Notes under the pieces: model-generated | Seen by the model: the letters and a program-made list of their open reading frames with translations, nothing else | What the model was told of the DNA's origin: nothing | The model's database searches: none | In this document: one piece after another, positions 22,207 through 33,471 of the stretch | Position numbering within the stretch: the stretch's first letter is position 1 | How the letters are laid out: every line of letters begins with the position of its first letter | Translations under genes and position numbers: made by a program | From: Anodontia alba | Taxonomy: Eukaryota; Mollusca; Bivalvia; Lucinida; Lucinidae | Assembly (NCBI GenBank): GCA_964016985.1 | Contig: OZ024825.1 | Location: 42,795,668-42,859,667, forward strand | Reading direction: 5' to 3' | Length of the DNA stretch: 64,000 bases

Positions 22207-24173
22207 TTCAGAAATGTGTCTACCTCTGATTTGACTCCTGACAACTTCCAAGCGTGAAGATGCAACATAGCTGGATTCTGATGGAGTACTTTTCCCTGAT
22301 GTTGTGATACCAAACCCCGATGAACCGGAAGTTCCCTGGGAAAGTCTATTATGAGACTCAAAATGACTGAAAACCAGCTCCTCTGAGACCAACACAGCGC
22401 TATGAGAATGAACCGACTGTTGGAATCCCTTATCTTGTTTAGAACCAGGGGAACAAGTTTGAATGGAGGAAATGCGTATGCGAATAGGTTTTTCCATTCT
22501 AGTGACATAGCATCCACTGCACAAGCCCTGTGGTCCGGTACTGGAGAAACAAACAGGGGCAGAAGATGGTTTAATCTGGTGGCGAAAAGATCTATCTGAG
22601 GAGTACCCCAAAGACTGAAAATTTGGTGAGCTATCTCCCGATCTAGAGACCATTCGGTGGGGAGAATTCGGTCTGGGTGAGACAGGCTGTCTGCCAAAAC
22701 ATTCAATTTCCCTGGAATATGCCTGACTTGAATGTGAATATTCCGATGATGACACCAGTAAAGAAGCTCCCATACTAGCATGCACAGAGATGGAGAGTGG
22801 GTCCCCCCTTGCTTCTTGAGGTAAGCCACTACTGATGAATTGTCTGATGCTACCATCACGCAAGAATTGTAAATGTGACTCTGAAAATGTTGGAGTGCTA
22901 GGAAAACTGCTCGTAACTCCAAATTGTTGATGTGAAGGTCTTGGGAAGCAACATCCCACAGTCCCTGAACCTCTAGACCTAGGGGTTCTAAAACAGATGG
23001 AAATCTGGGGTTGGTATAACAAGGGGAATTCCAACCACATAAATGGAAGGATTCATCCACCATTTGATTGCTACACGACATGAATGGGATATTGGAATAG
23101 ATTGGACAAAACTGTCGCAGTGAGGTTTCCAATTGGCCAGAAGATGGAACTGAAGAGGTCTCATATGAAGGCGACCTAACTGAACTAAATCTGCTGCTGC
23201 ATTGAGTGATCCCAACATGGACAAAAATTCTCGGGCGGTAATGAATTGAACCTGTAGAACCCGAAATAGCAGGACAAGAATTTTGTTGACTCTCTCTTCT
23301 GGAACTGACAATGCCAATGTGAGTCAGGAACCTCATTTCTACATACACGAAGTCCTGAGATGGAACTAGGTCTGATTTCAGGGGAGGGGATTTGGTATTA
23401 GACCCAGACTTGTAATGATTTCCCAAGCTAGTGAAAGGTCGGACAGTAGGGACTCCTGTAAAAGACAATGGACAAGCCAATCGTCGAAATATTGGTGAAT
23501 GTTGGGTCCTAGAGATCGAATGTCCCGCCACAATCTCCATCAAGTTTATAAAAACGAAAGGCGCTGTTGAGATTCCGAATGGAAGCGCCCGAAATTGGTA
23601 TATAGTGCCTTCTAGGGAAAATCTCAGGTACTTGCGAGATGCTGGATGAATAGGAATATGGAGGTATGCGTCCATAAGGTCTATAGAAACCGCCCAAGCC
23701 CCTGGAGGAATAGCTCTCCGAATGGAGGCCGCAGTTTCCATCTGAAAGTGATCTACCTTCATCATTTTGTTGAGTGATGATAGGTCTATGATAAGACGAA
23801 AACGGTCGGTTTTCTTCTTCACTAAGAAAATCCGGCTGTAGAAACCCGGAGAGGTGGTATCTCTCACAATTTCTACAGCCCTCTTTTCCAGTAGAATCTG
23901 CACCTCCTCCCTCAAGTGATTTAAATGTTGTTGAGCTACAGGGAACAGAATTGGAGACAACGATAGTGGAGGTTCCCTTGCAAAAGGAATCCTGTAGCCC
24001 TTCCGGAGAATAGAAAGGGCCCAGGAATCCTGAGTTATGGCTGACCAAGCCTCCACAAAACTTAACAAACGAGCTCCCACAGGAAGAGAAGGATGAGGTG
24101 CAGATGGAAGGGCCCTGATGATGTCATTTACTCCTCCTAGCAGGGCCCCCCCTGAAAGAAGATGATCCACCAA
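22083..24173 (-). pseudogene. DIRS reverse transcriptase / RNase H polyprotein, frameshifted
   Basis: Starts at the ATG at 24173, overlapping the 3' end of gag in another frame, as is usual for DIRS. RT blocks in the main frame: FRLIIDLSSLN, SIDLMDAYLHIPI (about 23690-23651, motif A Asp), FRALPFGISTAPFVF (motif B). Motif C reads YFDDW (23491-23477) but in a second frame; the main frame resumes near 23383, a third is needed from about 23300 to 23000, then the main frame again. RNase H shows NNLELRAV (Glu), ASDNSSVV (Asp) and a HIPGKLNVLADSLS end; the first catalytic Asp is not visible where short deletion-like damage occurs (about 23010-22985). The following block (WGTPQIDLFATRLN to FAYAFPPF) is where some DIRS elements have a Dam-like methyltransferase domain; its activity here is unknown. 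Four frame changes make it non-functional. Confidence 0.9.
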
Positions 24174-26604
24174 GGCCCCCTTTGGTGGATCGAAACCGTT
24201 TGAAAGAGACAGCAGACGAAGAAGTGGAAGTGGGAACCCGGCTAGCTTTTGGTTCCCACCTAGACTTCTTCGCTGGATTTGAATTAAAAGAAGAGGAGGA
24301 AGGTCTCTTTCTGTTGGCCGATACTCCTGAATAATTTGCTCTCAGGAGGGAATGATGTCTATCGTCTAGATTTGCTCTGAAAACTTCCTCTATTTTACCC
24401 CCAAAAAGAGAGGAAGAATTCAGAGGAGCTGCTCTAAGACCGTCCTTGTTATGAGCTAAAAGTAAATTAGTTGTATTTAGAGCAGCGTTACGGCGCTGAT
24501 GCAACAGTACAGCAGACACAGATAGGCCTAGGGCCATGATGTGCTTAGCAGAGCGGTTCACTGCTAGAAGTAGACTACGCAGAACATCCGGGTCAACATG
24601 CTCTGCTCAGAGGGCCTGAAATGCAGCCGAACCAAAAAAATCACAATGTGAACTGATGGCCACCGCTCTCCTTGCTAACCGCTCCAGGTACTCTAAATGA
24701 GCCACTGGTAAAGAGGCGAATCTGCCCACTGAGATGCCTAGCCTGCCAGCGTCAGCATCAAGGATGGGTATCTTACTCGGCCAAAATTCCGAATGACAAG
24801 CGTAAGAATGAGGTCGAGTAAGGTAATCAATTGTTTTCTTAGGTACATACCAATTCGGATTATTTCTAGCCTCTGCGGTGTTGTCAAACAGCTTCCCCAT
24901 CAACTGATTCACTGTTGAGGATTGTGGAAGTGTTGACCTGGAGGAAGTAGGCTGGTCCAAAATAGACTCAAGCAGGGATTGGACTCGCGCGCTGTCTTGA
25001 GTTTGGTCAGCCTTGGGGCAAAGGTCTCCCAAAAGGGAGTAAACTTCCTCCAGTGTCTCATGGTAGTTTGTGGCAGGCTCATGAGACTGGCTCTTTTGAG
25101 AAGGACTTAATGAACTCTCTGACAGAGCCTGGTCCGGGACATAATCACATTCATGATATGGAGCCCGGGGGTCTTGGCTAATGGTCCGAACATGGTCGCG
25201 ACCATTGCCAGTGGATCCAGACTGACCCGTGAAAGTTTGCCCCTCCCCTTCTTCAGCAACAGAAGGGAGATCCACTGACAAAGCCAAGTTGCCCAACCCT
25301 GATAGAGTCCTCAATACTGCCTGGGATATGGCTGAGGCAATGTCAGGGGTGCTACGTGAGGGGTTGGTTACCCTCAATGGCGTAGCTGTAAGACCTAAAG
25401 AACTATCCCTGCTCAAAGCAGGAATAGTCACAGAAGGTCTGACTACAGAAACACTAGGACCTATAGGGTCATCGTCCTCTACAGATCCCAGTGCGCCTAC
25501 AGATGAATAGTCAGCCAATGGAACCCTGCTGCTATTCTGTACCTCCGTATACAAATGCCCGAAGGCTTCATTAACATTATGACTTACCCTGACTGAAGGA
25601 AGAGCAGATGATGTGGAAGAGGTACCCAGTCTATTCTTACTATTTCTACTTCTACCCAAGTTGGTAGTACCAATAACTGGTTCCGCTATTAAGGAATCTG
25701 AAAATGAACCTTCCTGAAACATAATACCCGAACAAGTCGGAATGGCTCTAATATTATTATGTTGAGAAGCCTTACTAATAGTAGGCACAGTGGAAAGAGA
25801 TACTTTGGCCTTACCACTTTGAATAGGTTTTGGATTTCTAAATGAACTCACCGCAGGAGTAGTATGAGAAACAGATCCTGTAACCTGGATATTTGGTGTG
25901 GTACGAATGCCAGCAACTAAAGGGAGAGAACCATTCTCCTGGGAAACAGTCTTAGTAATTGAACTGGACGAGCTTGGAATGGCTTCGGGACAGGGCAAAT
26001 ATGAGTTGGGGTAATAATCATACCCACTAAAGCCACCCCAAGAACCCCAGGGATAAAAATATGGCCAATAAAAGGCCCCCTGATCTGCGCCTTCCTGCCA
26101 AGAAAATTGAGAGGAAGGCACAGTTACATTACTTGGGAATCTGCCCGCCGTATTAAAGGCCGCCGAGTTAACATACCTATAAGGTGTACGATAACCCGGC
26201 AGGTACCTAGGTTCGGAATTTCCACCGGAACAGGGGTTCGCCAGCGCCCCCTGCATTGCCTTCCGTCGGGAAGCATCGCTGGGGGCGGGGCGAGGTCCCC
26301 TAGTCAAGCATTCATTACCAGTGACGGTAACGGCGACCTGGGGTCCCCTACGTCTGTTTTCCAAATCTGGAGCAGGCCCAGAGTTCAATTGAAAATTATT
26401 CACCAGAGTACTAGAAGGGAATCCCTGAGCCTGCTCCCGACCAGAAGATACATAAGAGGGGAAGTGGGATAATTCTTCCCAGATCTCTGAAGCCCAATTG
26501 GCAGACCTGGCACAAGGAGATAGTTGCGAACACCCGCAACATCTAACGCATAAAACATGGCTATCTGCCAGAAGTTTAGTTTGTTTGCAATTAATGCACA
26601 ACAT
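24124..26604 (-). pseudogene. DIRS gag-like ORF1, one in-frame stop
   Basis: A 665-codon frame from the ATG at 26604 reaches TGA at 24609-24607, then stays open in the same frame to 24124, giving about 826 codons in all. The N-terminus has a C-x2-C-x12-C-x2-C pattern (CINCKQTK..LCVRC, residues 3-22), a likely zinc-binding knuckle. The middle is long, Ser/Gly/Pro/Asn-rich and probably disordered; the C-terminal part has VLRSLLLAVNRSAKHIMAL and a basic Arg/Lys/Ser tail, typical of DIRS gag upstream of RT. The role is inferred from position: a structural, nucleic-acid-binding protein. The TGA could be a CGA-to-TGA transition. Confidence 0.85.
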
Positions 26605-26737
26605 CTTACTACTGATATGGGCTACAAAGAAAAGCTTTAGTGAAAATAAAGATACAGACTTATCTGTTAGCGAAAAATACTTCTTTCCAAATCCAAACGT
26701 CGTAATCTATACAGAAGGTGCTGACCTCGCAAGCGAC

Positions 26738-27083
26738 CAAAAAATAGTGATGTTTTCTACCTTGCGTCTACCCTTTATAGTAACAATGTCTACCGCATGT
26801 GTTAGGCGTGCCGCACGCTTGGTGCGTGCTTTGGCGGGTATATACCTGGCGCGTCCCGACTGGTTGCTTACGGTGGCGTGGACGGAAGGGAACCAGTGCG
26901 TGACTGGTACCCGATCTTGGTCACCTAGAAACAGGACGCTTGGTAGGGGGGACAACTAGGACGAGCTATAGTCTGTTTCAAACAATTTTTTTTCCTAGTT
27001 GTCTTTCTTTTGAAGGTCGATCTCGCAGTGAACGGCTCAAATAAGGCTTATAATATCTTGAGGTGATGTATGCTGACATTGAA
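26738..27083 (-). repeat. DIRS inverted terminal repeat (element 5' end)
   Basis: Complement of 20450-20780 plus a unique outer end, ATGTATGCTGACATTGAA (27066-27083), which recurs in the internal complementary region. In DIRS elements the promoter is expected inside this repeat; the GC-rich part (about 26800-26950) is a candidate, but no TATA box or start can be fixed. The gag ATG lies 134 bp inside. Confidence 0.9.
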
Positions 27084-28270
27084 CTTTGATTTCATATATA
27101 TTTTCAAGACTTTCCAACGTAAAAGCCTGAATGAACAAAGTTGACCTTGTTGTACAGTTGGCCAACATCAACCCAGGGTCATCATTTACATGAACTTTGT
27201 AGGGCTCAAGACCTTTTTGCTGTATGCCAAGTTTAAAGTAATCTGACTTCTGGTTCTAGGGAAGAAGATCTTTAAAGGGTTTTTACAATATATGGGCATG
27301 GTAGCCATCTTGGTCATGTGACCAGGACCTGTTATACAAACTTTCGTTTCTGCCAGGCATAGATATTCCATATAAAATCTGACTTCAACTGGTCGAGTTG
27401 TTTCTGAGGAGAAGATGTTTGAAAGTGTGGACAGACTTTTCCAAAGTAAAAGCATAAATATAAATAGTTGACCTTGATGTAAAATAGGTGAAGGCCAACC
27501 CAGGGTAATCATTTATATAACTTTTGGAGTACTTTTGCTGTGTTTCACGGTCATCTGACATGATTCTGGTGAGAAGATTTTTCAAGGGTTTTTACCATAT
27601 AAGGGCATGACAGCCATCTTGGTCATGTGACCTGGACCAGTTATATAAACTTTTATTCCCCGAAGGCCAGGCATAGATGTTCCATATAAAATCTGACTTC
27701 AATTGGTCCAGTGTTTTTTTGTTTGTTAGTGTTGAGGTTTTATGGCCCAGTAAACCCAATGGGATTATGTCCAGCACAGTCCGTTTACCTAACCACACTT
27801 TTACTGGACAGGCTTAGTGACCTCTTAGCGGTTAACCAGTATTGTACACATTCTTTCACCAGAAAATAGTCCAGTGGTTTCTGAGGAGATGTTTGAAAGT
27901 GTGGAAGGACTTTTCAACTGTAAAAGCCTAAAAGAACAATCTTCACCTTATTGTAAAATAGGCCAAGGTCAATACTGGGTCAGCATTATATAACTTTTGT
28001 AGGGCTTAAGTCCTTTTGCTGTGTGCCAGTTTTCAAGGTCATATGTCTTATGGCTCTGGCAAAGAAGATTTTTAAATGGTTTTTATTATACACTGTATAT
28101 GGGCATGGCTGCAGTCTTGGACATGTGACCAGGACCTATTATATAAATGTTTGTTCCCGCTAGGCATAGATGTCCCATATAAAATTTGACTTTGATCAAA
28201 GCAGTGGTTTCTGAAGACATGTTTGAAAGTGTGGACGAACTTTCCCAATGTAAAAGTAAAAGAATTCATT
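27084..28270. repeat. Tandem array, about three units of 350-420 bp
   Basis: Each unit has 'aaagggtttttac.atat.tgggcatg', 'tcttgg.catgtgacc.gga.c', 'ataaactttngttcc' and 'tccatataaaatctgacttcaa'. Units begin near 27090, 27440 and 27890. Continues in relatives at 19975-20404 and 31570-31860. No ORF is conserved. Confidence 0.8.
27724..27867 (-). mobile_element. SINE family A, 3' half inserted in the array
   Basis: TTGAGGTTTTATGGCCCAGT to TTCTTTCACCAGAAA. It interrupts a unit whose sequence (TCCAGTG then GTTTCTGAGGAG) can be followed across the junction. 5'-truncated: no tRNA-like head. Confidence 0.85.
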
Positions 28271-28506
28271 GGAAGTCGATGTCACACCTGCATTGGGCAA
28301 AGTAACAGGAGCGCAAAATCTAGGTCAATGGCACAGAGTCATAGTGCATGCTTGAAGAGTATGTTGCAGACAATTACTATACAGTATAACCTCAATGGCT
28401 CGAACACGGATGCTCCGTGGATGATTCGAACACTTTTTTCAGTCCTACAAAATTCTTCCAATAGCTCAAGAAAACAAATATTTAGGGATTTTTTCTTATT
28501 TTATCA

Positions 28507-28588
28507 TGGCATTGTATGTTGTGTGTACTCATTAGAGTTGCCTCATCAAGGCAATTCTAATGAGTACACTCAACATACAATAATTGTG
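28507..28588. repeat. Hairpin core, subfamily b
   Basis: GTATGTTGTGTGTACTCATT and its partner AATGAGTACACTCAACATAC form a stem of about 35 bp around a short loop. Both arms carry the GTGTACTC variant instead of GGGTACTC. Confidence 0.85.
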
Positions 28589-28712
28589 TAGAAAATCGAA
28601 AAGATTTCCCTAAATTATCGCTATTTGCTTCCTGAACTGGTGCCATGATTAACCCTCAGTGGCTCGAACTACTCATGTCTCGAACAAATTTCCATAGTCC
28701 CAAAGATTTTTT

Positions 28713-28955
28713 TTTTTTTTTTTTTTTTTTTGATTTGGGTTTTACGGCCCTTTCAAGAATATTTCACTTATATCGAGCCGATCGTTCATCGAAGGTGGGC
28801 GAAAACCGGAGAACCTGGAGAAAAACCACCTGACCATCGGTAAGCAGAACTTGGCTTTCCCACATATGACCCGAGCGAGGCTCGAACCACAGTGGTGAGA
28901 AACCTAATGGATTAAGAGTCAACTCTCTTATCCACTAGGCTACGGGGGCCCGCAT
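28713..28955 (-). mobile_element. tRNA-related SINE (family C)
   Basis: Minus strand: a tRNA-like start with GGTTCGAGCC (B-box-like, about 28875-28884), a middle with GGTTTTTCTCCAGGTTCTCC, then GGGCCGTAAAACCCAAATC and a poly(A) tail (the T-run at 28707-28731). Flanked by ATCCCAAAGAT-like repeats (about 28697-28707 and 28956-28967). Distinct from family A except for the GGCCGTAAAACC tail. Confidence 0.8.
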
Positions 28956-30024
28956 AATCCCAAAGATGTTCGAGCCACTGAGGTTCGACTGTATTGATAC
29001 TTGCAGCTATCAGCATTACTGAGAAATACACTTTAATTTTAGACTCAACATAAAATCATAATGAAGTCACTGGAGCACAAAATCTAGGTCAAGGGCACAA
29101 GGTCATCATGTATTTTTGAAGAGTATGTCAAGGACAATTACTATGCAAGGTTTTATACAACTATCACAGCGTCAACCAAAAGCACATTACTGCTAAATTC
29201 TATGTAAAATCATGATAATGTCACTGGAGTGGGAAATCTAGGTCAAGGACATGGGGTCATAGTGTGTGCTTGAAGATTATGTCAAGGACGATTACTATAA
29301 AAGGTTTGACACTCACAGCTCTCATTGCTTGAGAGAAACTCACTTAAATGCTTGACTCCACGTAAAATCATATCAAAATCACTCAGGTGTGAAATCTAGG
29401 TCATGGGCACCTGGGCACAGTGCATGCTTGAAGAAAGAAAATTACTGTGCAAGGTTTTACACTTGCAGCTATCACCCCTTCAGAGAAACAAACTTCACTG
29501 CTAGATTAGGATCATAGTACATGCTTGAAGAGTATGCCAAGGACAATTACTATGCAAGGTCTTACACTCACAGCTATCACAGATTCAGAGAAATGCACTT
29601 TAATGCTAGACTCAACCTAAAATCATAACAAAGGCACTAGATGAAATCTAGGTCCAGGGCACTGGGTCATAGTACTTGCTTGAAGAATATGTCGAGGACA
29701 ATAACTATGAAATGTCTGAGCTCCCAGCTACCACTGCTAGAAAGAAACCCATTTTAATGCTAGACTCAATGTGAAACTTATGACAAAGCCACTGGAGTGC
29801 AAAATCAGGGTCAAGGGTATCGGGTCACAGTGCTTGCTTGAAGAGTATGTCAAGGGCAATTACTATACAAGGTTTTACACTCCCCGCTATCACTGCTTCG
29901 ATGAAAAGCACTTCACTGCTAAATTCGATGTAAAATCATGACAAAGGCTCTGGAGTGTGCAATCTAGGTCAAGGACACTGTGTCAGGGTGGGTGCTTGAA
30001 GATTATGTCAAGGACAATTACTAT

Positions 30025-30585
30025 ATAAGAGCTGTCACATGACAGCATAGCTAGCCTTTTTGCACCTTGTCTACCTTTGTTTTCAAATGTACAGGTCCAA
30101 AGGTGTATTTAGTATTTTTTATATGATTCTATTCCAAATACAATAAGTTTTGTGAGACTGTATATAAATCACACATCCCTCTATAAATTTAATGCAAATC
30201 TATGTGTTACATGGAACACTGACCGAGATATATTTTGAGGTTGATCATCACATCACATGGAACTAATGTTTCTGGTATGAAATTTCTCCACCAAATAGTC
30301 TTCCAGTTATTTGGTAAAATCACTGAATGATGAAATACAGGTAACACTGAGTCACATTGACCTACATATATTTTTATGTCAATCAAGGGGTCACATGGAA
30401 GTTAAAATCAAGGTATGACATTTCTCTATCAAACTAGTCTTCGAGCTATAAAGTAAAATCACTGGACTGTGAAATATAGGTCACAATGACCTACATATAT
30501 TTTCAGGTTACTCTTAGTGTCAAATGGAACAAATATTCATGGTATGATATTTCTCCATCAAACAAGGTAAAATCACAACAAAGTC
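30025..30585. mobile_element. Nested AAGAGCTGTC-type tandem fragment
   Basis: Begins AAGAGCTGTCACATGACAGC, matching the starts at 14271 and 62648. Three units follow with TCACTGGACTGTGAAATATA, GGTCACAATGACCTACATAT and TTTCTCCATCAAAC. Around 30585 the older array resumes. Confidence 0.7.
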
Positions 30586-31561
30586 ACTCAAGTGAGAAAT
30601 CTAGGTCAAGAGCATCAGGTCATAGTGCATGTTTGAAGAGTATTTTGAAGAAAATTACTGTGCAAGGTTTTACACTTGCAGCTATCACCCTTCAGGGAAA
30701 CGCACTTGATTCTGGTCATAGTGCATGCTTGAAGAGTATGTCAAGGACAATTACTATGCAAGGTCTTACATTCACAGCTATCACAGATTCAGAGAAATGC
30801 ACATTAATGCTAGACTTGACCTAAAATCATGACAAAGTCACTGAAGTGTGAAATCAAGGTCCAGGGCACTGGGTCATAGTGCATGCTTGAAGAGTACCGT
30901 ATGTGGAGGCAATTACTATGCGAGATTTGACACTCGCATAGTAATTGCTAGAAAGAAACCCACTTTAATGAAAGACTTGATGTAAAATTATGACAAAGCC
31001 ACTGGAGTGCAAAATCTAGGTCAAGGGCACTGGGTCATAGTGCATGCTTGAAGAGTATGTCAAGGTCAATTACTATGCAAGGTTTAACACTTGCGGCTAT
31101 CATAGCTTCAGAGAAAAACTTTTTTATGCTAGACTCATGTGAATAATGCTAGACTCAACATAAAATCATTACAAAGTCTTTCGAGCATATAATCTAGGAA
31201 AGGGCACTTGGTCATAGTGTCTGCTTGAAGAGTATGTTGAGGACTATTACTATGCCAGTTTTGACACTCATGGCTATCACAGCTTCAGAGCAAGACACTT
31301 TAGTACCTGACTTGACATGAATAATGCTAGACTTGATGTAAAATCATGACAAAGTAGCTTGTATACAAAATCTAGGTCAAGGGCACCTGGTAACAGCATG
31401 TGCTTGAAGAGTTGGTTTAGGACAGTTACTTCACTGCTACAGAGAAATGCACTTTATACTAGACTCAATGTACAAACTGTTGACAGACGGAGGAACCAAT
31501 GGACAAATGGACTGACAGAAATTTGACCTCCTATGTTGCACCCTGTTACAAGCAGGTGCAA

Positions 31562-31960
31562 CAATAACTGAACAAAATTCATGTTGTTGTAAAATAGGTC
31601 AAGGTCAACCCAGGGTCATCATTTATTTTACTTTTGTAGGGCTCAAGTCCCATTTGTTGTGTGCCAGGTTTCAAAGTCATCTGACTTATGGTTCTGGAGT
31701 TGAGAATTTTTTAAGGGTTTTTACCATATATGAGCATGGTGGTCATCTTGGAAATGTGACCAGGACCAATTATATAAACTTTTGTTCCTGTAAGGCAAAG
31801 ATATTCCATATGAAATCTGACTTCAATATGTCCAGAGGTTAATAAGAAGATGCTTTTGAAAGTGCAAACGATCAAAGACGACGGAAGACAATGTTGACAG
31901 ACGACAAACAACAGATCAGCTCACCTTGTGAGCCTTCAGCTCAGGTGAGCTAACAAAAAG
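31562..31960. repeat. End of the 350-420 bp array with terminal hairpin
   Basis: One more unit like 27090-28240, then GACGACGGAAGACAATG and a terminal stem AGCTCACCTTGTGAG..CTCAGGTGAGCT (31917-31953). The stem is the same kind as at 17697-17738. Confidence 0.75.
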
Positions 31961-32076
31961 AAACAAATATAGGCTAGGCGATAAAAGCTACAGTCAAACC
32001 TTAGTAGCTTGAACACTGATGGCTTGTTTACCATGGCTAATTCAAATTCATTTTGGAGTCCCTACGAAATTCTTCT

Positions 32077-32385
32077 TATTTTGTTTGTTTGTGTTGAAGT
32101 TTTACGGCCCAGTCAACCCAATGGGGTCATGTCGAGCACGGTCAGTTTACCTAACCACACGTTTACTGGGCAGGCTTAGTCCTCTAAGCAGTTAACCAGT
32201 ATTGTGCACATTCTTTCGCCAGAAACTGACAACTGCCCTTCTTGAATCAGCAGAAAGGAATGACCGTAGAAAATATTTCATGATCAATCTCCACGAAAGA
32301 ATGTTGCCGACCTCGGCTGGGGTTGAACCCGCGACCTCCTGGTCTCCAGTCGGACGGCGCAGCCAACTGAGCCACCGAGGCCGGC
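32077..32385 (-). mobile_element. SINE family A, full length, 11 bp target-site duplication
   Basis: GAAATTCTTCT at 32066-32076 and 32386-32396. Complete tRNA-like head, B-box GGTTCAACCCC, and a CCTTCAACACAAACAAACAA-like tail. The host MITE copy at 28382 has the unoccupied sequence (AAATTCTTCCAATAGCTC). Confidence 0.92.
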
Positions 32386-32444
32386 GAAATTCTTCTAATA
32401 GCTCAAGAAAATAATATTTTGGGAAATGTTCTTATTTTATCATG

Positions 32445-32525
32445 ACATTGTATGTTGTGTGTACTCATTAGAACTGCCTCATTGAGGCAACTCTAATGAG
32501 TACACTCAACATACCATTATTGTCT
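32445..32525. repeat. Hairpin core, subfamily b, copy 2
   Basis: GTATGTTGTGTGTACTCATT and AATGAGTACACTCAACATAC, with a TGCCTCATTGAGGCA loop that itself pairs. A half core lies at 32700-32745. Confidence 0.85.
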
Positions 32526-32753
32526 AGAATATCAAAAAAGTTCTCTTTAATTATTGCCATTTGCTTCCTGACCTGGCATCATGATTAACCCTCAGTGGCT
32601 CAAACTACCCATATCTCGAACAAATGTCCATGGTCCAAAAGATTTTTGGGCATAGGGAAGGTTCGGCTGTGTTTAGAAGGAAGTACAATAGAGATCAGAC
32701 CTCCTTGCTGAGATGCTTCTAATGAGTACCTACAATGTACATTTTGTGTGTGT

Positions 32754-32800
32754 GTGGGGGGGGGGGGGGGGGTTGGTGTGGGGGAGGGGGTGGATAAGAA
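32754..32800 (+). other. G-run
   Basis: (G)17-18 after GTGTGTGTG, then GGTTGGTGTGGGGGAGGGGG. Could form G-quadruplexes; a simple-repeat tract with no other support. Confidence 0.8.
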
Positions 32801-33104
32801 TACCTCCTGTCTGGAGTTATGAAAATGGTCAAATAAAAGTCATACCTTCTTAGGTCAGTTTTTTTTTGTCAATCATCTGTACACAGTTAGGGCCCATAGA
32901 TGAGAACCTACAAATATACAGAAAATAAACCAGTGATTTCCTGGTACGAAAAAAAAAAAAAAAAAATATCATGAAGGAATTAATAATTAAGTAAAATGAC
33001 TTCTGAAATATAGTTTTTAATAGCCAAAGTATCCATGCTCCTGAGTGACATATTTTTTGTATCAAATTAACACTGTTCATCATTCTTTTTTTATTAACCT
33101 TTCC

Positions 33105-33290
33105 CACTCTTTGGCCCATTTCAGCAAACAAGATTGATAATATTTTTCTGATTTTAACCTCAAAAATTAGGATTTGATATTTTGTGCTAAATTTCTCCAT
33201 TGGAGGTAATCACTTAAATCTGCATTAAATGTCAAAACCTGCTGTCTTGGAAAAATATTTCAAAATATCATCTGCTGAACACCAGAGTAC
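33105..33290. mobile_element. Family P palindrome, diverged
   Basis: TCCATTGGAGGTAA centre, TTAGGATTTGATATTTTGTG left and AAATATCATCTGCTGAAC right. The arms pair imperfectly. Confidence 0.6.
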
Positions 33291-33471
33291 TAAAGCATTC
33301 TGTAGGTTTTCACCTTATTTTAATTAGAAGGTAAGCACAAAGTAATTAGCAACTAGAAAATGTGTTTGTAAAACACTTACCCAAATATATGCTTTCTCTT
33401 ACACATGCACTGACTATAATACTTTAATGCACTAAAAATGGCTAAGTTCAAAAGTCAAGAAAAAAAAACAA

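Larger units (their letters stand above)
20405..27083 (-). mobile_element. DIRS-like tyrosine-recombinase retrotransposon, structurally complete
   Basis: About 6.7 kb. In element order (minus strand): 5' inverted repeat (27083-26738), gag-like ORF, RT/RNase H ORF, overlapping tyrosine recombinase ORF, internal complementary region (20924-20828), 3' inverted repeat (20780-20405). Inverted rather than direct termini, an internal complementary region, a YR instead of a DDE integrase and no target-site duplication are the defining DIRS traits. The ends share only TGAA (20405-20408 and 27080-27083). All three ORFs carry lesions, so this copy is not autonomous, but the terminal structures look intact enough to be used in trans. 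Related DIRS elements are known from molluscs, echinoderms, fish and amphibians. Confidence 0.93.
28382..28991. mobile_element. Hairpin-core MITE, subfamily b (Tc1/mariner-type ends), copy 1
   Basis: TA flanks both sides (28380-28381 and 28992-28993). Ends CAGTATAACCTCAATGGCTC and the complement of CAGTCGAACCTCAGTGGCTC form a TIR of about 25 bp. The centre is the hairpin core (28507-28588). TA target and CAGT..ACTG ends fit Tc1/mariner mobilisation. A different SINE (28713-28955) sits in its right part. Confidence 0.88.
28275..31560. mobile_element. Pearl-like tandem-core element, old family
   Basis: The left end (CACACCTGCATTGGGCAAAG..AACAGGAGCGCAAAATC) parallels the start of the 37 kb elements; the right end (GTTGCACCCTGTTACAAGCA, then GGTGCAAC) has the same terminal hairpin preceded by degenerate GACGGA repeats. 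The core is more than ten units of about 190-210 bp with CTAGGTCAAGGGCACTGGGT, 'catgcttgaagagtatgtcaagg' and 'acaattactatgcaaggtttta'. Interrupted by the MITE at 28382-28991 and the segment at 30025-30585. Confidence 0.75.
31991..32669. mobile_element. Hairpin-core MITE, subfamily b, copy 2
   Basis: Starts CAGTCAAACCTTAGTAGCTT after TA; the right end is worn (GGTTCGGCTGTG). The interior aligns with copy 1, including ATGATTAACCCTCAGTGGCT. A family A SINE (32077-32385) is inserted left of its hairpin (32445-32525). Confidence 0.85.

Noticed and set aside
23509..24048. 179-codon ORF inside the DIRS RT region as an extra gene
   Set aside because: It is a shadow frame of the RT sequence, whose conserved motifs lie in the overlapping frame.
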